DNA from: Calendula officinalis
Lineage: Eukaryota > Streptophyta > Magnoliopsida > Asterales > Asteraceae
NCBI GenBank assembly: GCA_963853835.1
Contig: OY970834.1
Location: 27,782,365-27,846,364 of the forward strand
DNA length: 64,000 nt
Reading direction: 5' to 3'
Positions 33,619-43,300 of this stretch are shown in pieces. Under the pieces are notes generated by a model, which was not told the DNA's origin, did not search any database, and saw only the letters and a program-made list of their open reading frames with translations. Within the stretch, counting starts at the first letter, position 1. Each line of letters starts with the position of its first letter. Position numbers and translations under genes: made by a program.

Positions 33619-35110
33619 AGCAGCAATGAAACCCATCAAGCTAACGTCGCCGACTCGTATAATGCCTTAGAACCGACGGATATTGGAGCTGCATTCCAAC
33701 CCTTCAATATGGATGACAATCAGTGGTATATGGATTCCGGGGCGACATCGCATATTACGGGTGACTCGGGTAAATTCTCCCAATTTTGTCCAAATTCTCA
33801 TATCAAATCTATATTTGTCGGTAACGGTCACGGTATTCCGGTTAAGGGAACAGGCTCAAACACCATCCTAAAACACCCGAAATTGCTTCACCTTAACAAA
33901 ATACTTTATACACCCGGAATTATCAAAAATCTAATTTCCGTCCGACAATTTACTATAGATAATCTTGTTTCACTTGAATTTGATCCGTTTGGTTTTTATG
34001 TGAAGGATCTCAAGACTGGGCGGATTATCAGTCGCCACAATAGCATTGGTCAACTTTACCCTTTCACCAAGCCAACCCAACCGCAATTTGCTTTTAATAT
34101 TACTTCTCCAAATTTATGGCATTATCGTCTCGGACACCCCGCCGACAATGTCATTGATTTGTTGAGATCAAAATCTACAATTACGTGTAATAAGAGTAGT
34201 AGTACTACTCATTCGTTATGTCATTCTTGTCAAATTTCAAAACACAAACGGTTACCGTTTTTTGATTCTAAATCAACAACTCTTTTACCTTTTGATATAA
34301 TCCATTGTGATTTATGGACATCACCCATAAAGAGTAACACCGGGTACAAATACTACATGATTTTAATTGACAACTTTAGTCAATTTGTGTGGGTCTACCC
34401 GTTGAAATTTAAATCAGAAACATTTTCTCGTTTTCAACAATTTAACTCAATTTAACACAAAAATAAAAAAAATTTCAATGTGATATGAGTGGCGAATTTG
34501 ACAATCAAATTTCAAACAATTTGCAACAACACACGGTTTACATTTTCGGTTCTCTTGCCCACAAACTTCGTCACAAAACGGTAAAGCCGAAATAATGATC
34601 CGTCGCATAAATGAAATCATTCTTGTGTTATTAGCTCATGCATCGCTTCCCAACATTCTATGGGTCGACGCTTTGCATGCCGCTACTTACCTTCACAACA
34701 TCACACCCACCAAAGTGATCCACAACCAAACCCCCATGTCTATTCTTTATAGACTCCACCCCACCTACGACCATCTTCGGGTCTTTGGGTGCGCTTGTTA
34801 CCCCAACCTCTCGGCAACCCGCAAAAACAAAATGGACCCACGTTCCATTCGATGTGTTTTTCTTGGCTATCCCGCCAATTATCGCGGTTATCGTTGTTTG
34901 GATCCTACCACCGGGAAAATTCATCTTTCTAGACATGTCACCTTTGACGAAAACATTTTCCCCTTTGCTACACCCAATACACCCAAACCCGATTACAACT
35001 TCCTTCACAGTGACACAAACCTATCATCCACCATAAATAATTACCAAACCACAAACCCCTCACCTATCAACAAATTGGCATCGATTGCGACGAAACATTT
35101 AGCCCGGTAG
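33619..35110 (+). pseudogene. Copia protease and integrase, frameshifted
   Basis: After the gag stop the same frame runs to 34455. It has the protease motif WYMDSGATSHIT at about 33726, the GAG-pre-integrase zinc finger (LWHYRLGHP, CHSCQISKHKR) and the first integrase Asp (HCDLW). Deletions and frameshifts near 34450-34590 spoil the middle of the integrase core. A third frame (34595-35110) carries the end of integrase, including HNQTPMS and RVFGCACYPNL. The region joining integrase to RT is shortened. Confidence 0.85.
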
Positions 35111-36414
35111 TCAAACCAACCACAATTCGGACCGTACTTACACTCGCGGTATCTCGCTCTTGGTCCATACACCAACTTGATGTCAAAAACGCTTTCCTAC
35201 ATGGCGAATTGGCTGAGACCGTACATATGCATCAACCTCCGGGTTTTGTGAATCGAAACCACCCGAACCACGTTTGCCGGTTAAGAAAGTCTCTATACGG
35301 TCTCAAACAAGCCCCACGGGCATGGTACCATCGCTTTGCAACACATATAACAGCCCATGGGTTCAAAACTACAACATCAGACAACTCTCTGTTTGTATAT
35401 CGCCAAGGAAACAACATGGCCTACTTACTTTTGTATGTAGACGATATCATACAAACCGCTTCTAGTGACACTTTCTTGAAACAGGTTATTAACACACTAT
35501 CAAAAGAATTTGCCATGGCGGATTTAGGAAGCTTACATCACTTCCTCGGTATCAAAGTGACAAGAACGGGACACGGCTTATTCTTATCACAATCTCAATA
35601 TGTAAAAGATATATTAGCCCGTGCCAATATGTCGTCATGCAATCCCGTTGCAACACCGGTTGACACATCCTCCAAGCTTAGCTCCACCGCCGGTCAACCG
35701 CTTAAAGACGGTACACTTTATCGAAGCCTAGCGGGTGCACTTCAATATCTCACGATCACAAGACCCGATATCGCTTATGCCGTCCAACAAGTGTGTTTAT
35801 TCATGCATGCACCACGTGAGCCGCACTTCAACTTTCTCAAATGTATCCTTCGTTACTTAAAAGGAACGTCTAATCAAGGTCTCACTATCCAAGCATCACG
35901 AAACTTAAATATCACCGCATACTCTGATGCTGATTGGGGCGGTTGCCCCGATTCACGACGTTCCACATCCGGTTATTGTGTTTTCCTCGGCAACAATTTA
36001 GTCTCATGGTCTTCAAAGCGACAACCAACTGTATCACGCTCTAGTGCCGAGGCAGAATATAAAGCAGTGGCAAATGCCACCGCGGAAACTAGTTGGCTCC
36101 GCAACTTGTTACTTGAACTTCACATGCCCGTCACGAAAGCCATGCTAGTCTATTGTGATAACATCTCTGCTGTGTACCTGTCCGATAATCCCGTCCAACA
36201 CCAACGCACCAAGCACGTCGAAATAGACATACACTTCGTTCGGGAGTTAGTAAAAATCGGGCAAATCCGCGTCCTTCATGTTCCTACTGATCACCAATAC
36301 GCGGATATCTTCACCAAAGGGCTTCCAAGACAATTATTTCAACGATTTAAATCCAGTTTGTGCATCCGGTCACCTCCTGCTCCAACTGCCGGGGAGTCTT
36401 GGACGATATCATAG
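35077..36414 (+). pseudogene. Copia reverse transcriptase and RNase H, N-truncated
   Basis: The open frame begins inside RT at a DETFSPVVKPTTIR-like motif, so the RT N-terminus is missing. It includes LDVKNAFLHGEL, YGLKQAPRAWY and the catalytic YVDD (about 35437), then the RNase H tail (DADWGGCPDSRRSTSGYC, SSAEAEYKA) and KHVEIDIHFVRE near the end. It terminates 18 bases into the 3' LTR. The domains are well preserved, but without the upstream part the protein is not complete. Confidence 0.88.
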
Positions 36415-36572
36415 CTGGTGGATTGACCACCATCATTGCACCATTCATTGCATTATTCTATTTCCATAGTTAGCTACGTAAATTATGCTGTACATATTTA
36501 GATTGTATTCTCTTGTATTATTTAAACCCTTGAGTGGTAATAAGACAGGCAAGCAAATATTGCATTCTTTCA
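36397..36572 (+). repeat. 3' LTR of copia element
   Basis: 176 bp, one substitution relative to the 5' LTR, followed by the CTTAT duplication. Confidence 0.93.
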
Positions 36573-37160
36573 CTTATGAGGTCTGTTTTTATGATTTTAT
36601 TCAAGCATTAATCAAATTATAAAAAGTAACATATTTTTGGTTACATATTAATAAAATGATTTCCGTAATAGTGCAGGGGCGTTATAACCTGTTGGGCTAA
36701 ATGTCACATTATCAGGACCAGATGGTCGCGTTTTTGGCGGTGTTGTAGCTGGACTCCTAGAATTTTTTACTGTTAATTAGTGGATTTTGTTTCTTAAATG
36801 TGTATTTTTTTGCATTATTAATTGTTTGTGTTTTTTAAGAATTATTCTGTTAATTAATGGTTTATGTACCCCATAAAATCATGACGTACACACTTTAAAA
36901 TTAATGAATTACATAAGTTTTCTTTCTTGTACGATAAAGCAAGTCGAAAACAACTGTATTTCATACGGTAATTTTAACTTAAGTTCAATCCACAAAATTT
37001 TCGACTTTTCAAGCGGATCTTGAGTCGTTTTAGTGCCTCCTTGACAAGTTGAAATTACAAACATAACCTTCCATCACCACCGACTATCTGTGACAACCAC
37101 CCCGCGACCGTGTCACTATCACCAACACTTAGAAATTTGTCGCCGTAAACCATAGTCACA

Positions 37161-37196
37161 GACTAGCCGCCGCCGCATTGCGCGGGTACATGCTAT
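37161..37196 (+). repeat. Helitron B 3' hairpin and degenerate terminus
   Basis: CCGCCGCATTGCGCGGG and the bases before it are the same hairpin as at 2661 (Helitron A) and 41697 (Helitron C), but the end reads CTAT instead of CTAG. The CNGC2 start codon follows 118 bases later. Confidence 0.65.
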
Positions 37197-37314
37197 CAAA
37201 TTTAAAGTCGGCTCGCTCTTGTTTGAAACTCATCAACAATCACCTTACACATAATATCCCTCCTGTCCACTTATCATCATCACCCACATCTTCCATGGTT
37301 ACCCACTTTCAAAT

Positions 37315-40300
37315 ATGTCTTCTTTCTTTCAACTATTCCGTCGCCGGAGTACCATCTCCGACAGCGCCGACGAACTCGACGAAGACACTCCCATTTCCAA
37401 CACAACTGAGTGTTACACCTGCACCCAAGTAGGCGTTCCGGTCTTCCACTCCACCAGCTGCGACCATGCTCATCAACCGGCCCAATGGGAAGCCTCCGCC
37501 GGCTCTTCCCTCGTCCCCATCCGTGACCGCCCCGGCTCCAAAATCCTCGCCAACCCCTCCTCCAACGGCGGCCGGAGACGCCGCTCGTCGGGTTTCTTCA
37601 GCCGTGTCTACGACCCCCGGAGCAAAAAAATCCAGAGATTGAATAGATTCATCCTTCTAGCCCGTGGAGTGGCGTTGGCCGTCGACCCGCTTTTTTTCTA
37701 CACGTTGTCGATCGGCCGCGGTGGCTTTCCGTGTCTGTACATGGACGGCGCGCTGGCGGCCGTGGTGGCGGTGCTCCGGACGGTGGTGGACTGTGTTCAT
37801 ATCCTTCACATATGGTTGCAGTTCCGGGTAGCTTACGTGTCACGTGAGTCGCTTGTGGTTGGATGTGGGAAGCTTGTGTGGGATCCACAGGCTATCTCAT
37901 CTCATTATGTTCGGTCACTCAAAGGGTTCTGGTACGACGCATTCGTCATACTCCCGGTCCCACAGGTAATCAGTTTTAGCCCATTATTTCATATCAATAA
38001 TTTTACTATTCTTTTATTTTTTCATATTATATTATAGGTCGAACTTTAATGGGTTTTAAAACGGTACCTCATTTACGTTTTGTAACTTGTTGAAATTGAA
38101 TTTTAATAGGAAACAACAAAAATATTAATTACATATTTAGCATATAACTGAAATAAATTTCTGAGTTTTTCTAAAATATGTCCGAGAAACATACATAAGT
38201 TACAATTAATGAATGTCAAATTTTATTTAAATCAAAAATTATATTTAATTCATTTGCTAAATGATAAAAATTAGAGTTAATTTAAGACATTAAAAACTGA
38301 TCACTTTATTAAATGCAATCTAATGTATCTTATGAATGAAATTAAAAAAATTATATTGATTCTAAATCAGAAAATCAGTTGTGGATTAAAATCTTATATA
38401 AAATATTTTCAATTTCTATGTAACTTATGAATGAAATTAGAAAATTTATATCGATTCCTATCAATTTTTTTTTAATTTATATTCTTACTCATAAATGTGT
38501 TCTATTTCTTAATTTTATCTTTATACTACATTTGGTGATTTTTGCACCACATGTTTTAACTTATGTACCACCACGAATGTTTTATGTAGTTGTATAGTCT
38601 GCAAAAATAGTTTACAGTGTGATATAAGCATCAAAATTTATGGTATGAAAATAACTCCCTTATACTATTAAATGAATAAAAATGTAAGTACGCATATTTT
38701 ATAGGAATCAATATCAATTATCCTTTATATTTTATACGGTACACAAGTTTACCTTTACCAATAATGATTTAATAGAAGTACGAGAGACAGTGTCAGAAAA
38801 CATTAACATGACTCGTATGCCTTTACACAAGAGCATCACCGATGGAAGTTTTTTATAAAACTTATTACTATTTTAATAAGATGACTTTTTGTTATTAGAG
38901 TGAATAGCTTTTTTGAAAGCTTATTCCAATAATTTATTCTTCCACAACCTCTTAACTAACTTTCAATGTTTGATTTATTTGGTCCATATATTTATTAATT
39001 TTACATTTTAAACCCAACATAAATTTATATGTGAATCTTTTATTATTTTTATAACTATAAATGATAACTTTACCATATTTCAATATTTATTATAAAGAAC
39101 AAGTATGATAATTAGTTTTGTTTTTTTGTGGTATGTTAAACTTTATAAAATGGTATAAAAATTGTCAAATTATATATGAGGGGCATTTATGAAACATTTG
39201 AGATACATAGAGGTAAATTAGTAATATTAATAAAAAAAACTTTTTGAAAGGTTAACCATTGGAGATGCTTTTTATAAATAGGTTTTTGGTTAATGTGACA
39301 AAAGTAATAAGTCATTGTGAGATTAACCATTGAAGATGCTCTAATTGTAATTTTCTCCTTTTATATTTTATAAATTATATTCGTACTTCTGTACCAATAG
39401 CTATGGAGCATATCTCTACTACTTATAAAGCATTTAGGACCTTTCCTAAGATAGTCGGCTGAAAATTCAGCCAAATTCTTTCCATTTTCGGAATTTGCTA
39501 CTTTTGATAAAAAAAAATTTGCCTCAACAAGTTTCGAACCCGCAACCTTCAGGTTAAATTTCAACAACCAAACCAACTGCGCTATGGGCGGATGCATTAG
39601 TATAACTGAACAAAATTTTATTAAATGGAAAAATATATGGCTCATCACAATTAAATGGTCCTCAGCCCATCCAACTATTGGCTCTTATCCGCCTATCGCC
39701 TGCAGCTGACCCAGTCATTTGCTTCATCCGACAGTTGGAACCCTCCTCGAACCCACTATTTCAGAGTGAGGGAACCGAGGAGACTCATCGATTTAAGGTA
39801 AGCCACTTATATTCAAATGCCTTCTCGAAACTACAACTAGCCTTCTCGATTGCTTCAAGCATGACTACCCTTCTTCATCCTATAAATACACTTGTTTCTT
39901 CCCTTTGTTCTTTTTATCGTTAACTTGTTTTTTAGTTTTGAGTGATTCAGAACATTAGATTTTCAATATTCAGTCTTGAGATGAGGTATGTATCGGCAAT
40001 TCTAACTTACTTTTCATTAACTTTTATGATTTCTTATGTTCTCACTAAGTGTTCGATAAAATGTCTGTGATATTATCTCATTTTTTTGGCCAAGCGAACT
40101 ATCATGTTTAATTTATTAGAAATCGTTTGCTTCTATTTTACTTGATTTAATTTGTTTTTGTGTTGAAGAATGAACTATATGTTGCAGATTTAAATTTTTT
40201 TACAGATTTTGTTTGACCAGGCTAGGTATTGAACAATAACATTGCCATCTCAATAAAGTGTCGATGTGTATTCGTGACATCCTAAATGCTTTTAATTTTG

Positions 40301-43300
40301 TGATATTATCTAAATTTTTAAGCTACAACGTGCAACAATGGAGCTGATACGATGAATGTCTACCAAGAAGGAGAATGTGAGTGCTTCTACATCTTAAATA
40401 ATCAATAAGTTACAAAAGTTATAGCGTATTTTTTCCCCATTAATGCTGTCTATACTAGATATGATTAGTCTTTACCAACATAAGTATATGATTAGTGTAG
40501 TTAGTATTAAAGATTCAAAAGTTACATATTTATATTAGTTTAGCTTCAATTTCCTCCAAATTGAGCTCTTTTGTTTCTGGTACTGTGATGAAGATGGAAA
40601 CCTTGGTCACAAATGCAATTTCTCCAAAGATAAAGAAAAGTATACCAGGCTCAAGCAATGTCTCTGGCAACAAACAAAAATACGAAAAATTACAGTTGGT
40701 ATGTTTTTAGGGCATTTAACGGTAGGGTTTGTTCATTTTCGGGTTTGTTCAATTTCTAAACGGGAAGTGTAAGTCAAAGTGTCGATCCGTAATGTAGTAT
40801 TTTGATTTTTTAGTATTTTTATATTTATGTATTTTATATTTTTTAGTATTTTTATATATAACTTGATTATATTATTCTCTTTATGCAGCCTTCCAAGATC
40901 GAGATCTTAAGTTTTTATTTAAAGTGGTTGTAGAAACGTATAAAGGTATCGATTGGAAGGAAGGGCCACTGTTTGGGCTCGGTACAATGCACAACTGAGG
41001 ATAGCTTACTGTTTCTACACAAAATTTATGAACTTTTGTTTTTTGTTAAGGATAACTTCAAAGTATATGACCGTGTTCTCATGTTTGTTCACTTTTGTTT
41101 CATTTTCTACTTCATTTCAGACATGCTAGAACCTAACCGAATTGATCTTTCCGAGTGTAAAATACAAGCCTGTTATGAGCAATGCCTTGTATGTTTTGTT
41201 TTTATTCATCTTTCACGTATTAGAGTTTGTTTTTGGCAAATACCTGTTAGAACATTTTAATAATTGATGATCTTTTTATTGGTTGCGGATGTTAACTTTG
41301 GTTGCGGATGTTAACTTTGTAATTGAAATTGATAACAATTTCTTTCATTGGTTCATGTTTTCTCATGACAATTTAATGGTTTAAAATATGATGTTTTTGA
41401 ATAACTGTGTACCAGTGTTCAAGTTTTACTCGATTTATAAAATGTCACTGAAATCGAGTTTGAATTTAAATTTGTTACCTCGATATTCAAATCGCCTTTA
41501 AAAAAGTTAAGTTTCTGGGTTTGTGAAATTAAAATTGATTCAGTTTTACTAACCCGAAAACGAACACCATCCTTTACTGATAGACATACAATTGTAACAT
41601 TTTTAGGATTACAAACTTCATTTATAATGTTTTTGTTAGAAAAAAATGTGTAATCGAACAACATTTGTTTGCCGCACAATATAGTTATTGGGTACCCGCC
41701 GCCGCATTGCGCGGGTACCCGGCTAGTCTTTATGAAAAGAGTATACTTCAGTTTCCAACCGAATAACTTTTTAAAACGATGAAGTACACCCACTTCAATT
41801 TGCGCATCGCTTTAAAATGCTTCATTTTAGGAAAGTAAAAAGTGATGAGAGTGTAGTTATTTAATTTACTTTGTGTTGACAATTTTTTTTATGCATAGAA
41901 TATTAAGTGAAGCGATATTATTTACATTAATGTGTTAGTTGGAGATTTACAAAAATTAAAGTGTCAGTTGTAATAATAATTGAAAGAGGTCTAACTAATC
42001 TGAAAACCAAATAAAAAACACAAAAATTTCAACAGTCTAAAACCAAACCCCTGCAAAAAGTGACAGAAGTTACAAGATTTCTTATGGTGACATGTGACTA
42101 CTTAGTTTTGGGAGGGCCAAACGTGTAATTTCCCCTATTATACAGTGAAAACCGAATTACTTTAATTCGGCTTGGTTTCGCCTTTCGGTCTATGACTAAA
42201 ACCAAACCAAACCGACCCATGCTAACCAAGTCACCCATATGTCGCATATGCAGATTGCAGAATGACATACTTTTGATCCAGCCTAAACCAGAGCTAATAA
42301 GATTATTGTAAATATAGTATTTAGGGTATGCTCATAGGCTTAAAAATATAGCATACACGAAAAAACATAGTGAACTAGAAGACTATATCATTGCCAATGT
42401 TGGCATTGTACTTGGGTCTTGGGTTAGAATACTAACCTTAATTATACTTGTTTTCCAGGCCGTGTTTTGGTTAGTAGTACCACGATTAATACGCGAAGAG
42501 CAAATAAAGGCGATCATGACCACCCTTTTGCTCCTTTTCGTCTTCCAATTCCTTCCCAAAGTTTACCACTCGATCTCACTAATGAGAAGGATGGCAAAAG
42601 TCACTGGCTACATCTTCGGCACCATTTGGTGGGGTTTTGCCCTTAATCTCATCGCCTACTTCATTGCTTCTCACGTAAGTACTATCTTCTTTCACTTTCG
42701 TTATTAAGAATAGCCATTAAAACATAATAAAATTAGAATACTCATCGAAATTTAAGCTTCCTTTTGCATGAAGAAATTGGTAGCAACAATACTGTGTTAT
42801 TACCAAAATTGACCAAAAATAGACATCTTTTCTCAAAAACAATTTGCACGACTTGGTTTTCCAAAATATATTATGCGACTTGACTTTATATGTGCTATTA
42901 TGCGACTCCATGAGGTAGCTACATTTTTTTGTGCGACCGAGATGTTTGTTTGTGCGACCAGACTATTTTTGTGCGACCAAACCACACTTGTCAAATTTTG
43001 TATGGAATAGCACGCGTGGTATATTTTAGAAAGATTTGAAAGTGAAGTATTTTTTGAGAATTTGAATTTTTACTAGGTATATTTTTGGAAAATTCTATAC
43101 GCTTATATAGTTATCACGTTTGTTTCTAAAATAGTAAATGTGAAATTTCTTGGGTTTTACATATTTTCCACGCTTATAATTTAACATCTTCAACACGTTT
43201 GTAAGCGTGCATAAGGTAATAATTTCTCACAATAGGTTGCGGGTGGATGTTGGTATGTTTTGGCTATACAACGGGTGGTTTCGTGCCTAAGGCAACGATG

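Larger units (their letters stand above)
32375..36572 (+). mobile_element. Ty1/copia element, short LTRs, defective
   Basis: LTRs of 176 bp (32375-32550, 36397-36572) begin TCTTGGACG and end CTTTCA, with one difference noticed (C/T near 32396 and 36418). Perfect CTTAT duplications (32370-32374, 36573-36577) flank it. The primer site TGGTATCAGAGC follows the 5' LTR at once (32551-32562), and a GCCGGGGAG purine tract precedes the 3' LTR. Gag, protease, integrase, RT and RNase H are recognisable in the copia order but broken in at least four places. The short LTRs and the gag suggest an Ale/Retrofit-like lineage; this is tentative. Confidence 0.95.
32245..36767 (+). pseudogene. AHL (AT-hook, PPC domain) gene fragment split by copia element
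   Basis: An exon starting after TCACTCCAG (32244) reads NKIMSFPQNGP, then in another frame NVTLRQPPTSGGTPTY at 32320-32374. The copia element and its CTTAT duplication interrupt it here. It resumes at 36575 with TATGAG, then a GT donor, an intron to GTGCAG (36675), and a further exon reading GRYNLLG and, shifted, SGPDGRVFGGVVAGLL (to 36759). This order matches the PPC/DUF296 domain of plant AHL proteins (KIMSF, NVTLRQP, TYEGRF, GPDGRV-GG-VAGLL). AT-hooks are missing and the frame is broken. Its position within Helitron B suggests capture. Confidence 0.72.
12609..37196 (+). mobile_element. Helitron B, split by Ty3 and copia insertions
   Basis: The 5' end (TCTCTACTCCTTATAAAGCA, preceded by A) and the first 200 bp match Helitron C. 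The 3' hairpin CCGCCGCATTGCGCGGG shared with A and C lies at 37170-37186, and the end is CTAT (37193-37196) rather than CTAG, so this terminus is degenerate and less sure. Removing the Ty3 element (13548-31188) and the copia element (32375-36572) with their duplications leaves about 2.7 kb, close to the sizes of A and C. The remaining DNA holds an internal promoter-like stretch and an AHL gene fragment. The end lies about 118 bp before the CNGC2 start codon. Confidence 0.65.
39413..41726 (+). mobile_element. Helitron C in CNGC2 intron 1
   Basis: 2314 bp. The 5' TC follows an A (39412), with TCTCTACTACTTATAAAGCA as in B. The 3' hairpin CCGCCGCATTGCGCGGG is at 41699-41715, with CTAG at 41723-41726 before a T. 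It lies wholly within CNGC2 intron 1, in the same orientation as the gene. It carries a tRNA-like module, a TATA with spliced-leader layout, and an antisense sugar-transporter exon. There is no Rep-helicase coding, so it is non-autonomous. Confidence 0.84.

Noticed and set aside
33095..33670. 191-codon frame overlapping copia gag
   Set aside because: Out of frame with gag and made of low-complexity Pro/Thr codons opposite the Asn/Arg-rich tail.
37649..37888. 79-codon minus-strand frame within CNGC2 exon 1
   Set aside because: Shadow of the conserved S1-S2 coding sequence on the plus strand.
41419..41793. 124-codon minus-strand open frame
   Set aside because: It runs across the 3' terminus of Helitron C into flanking intron DNA, so it cannot be an old gene.
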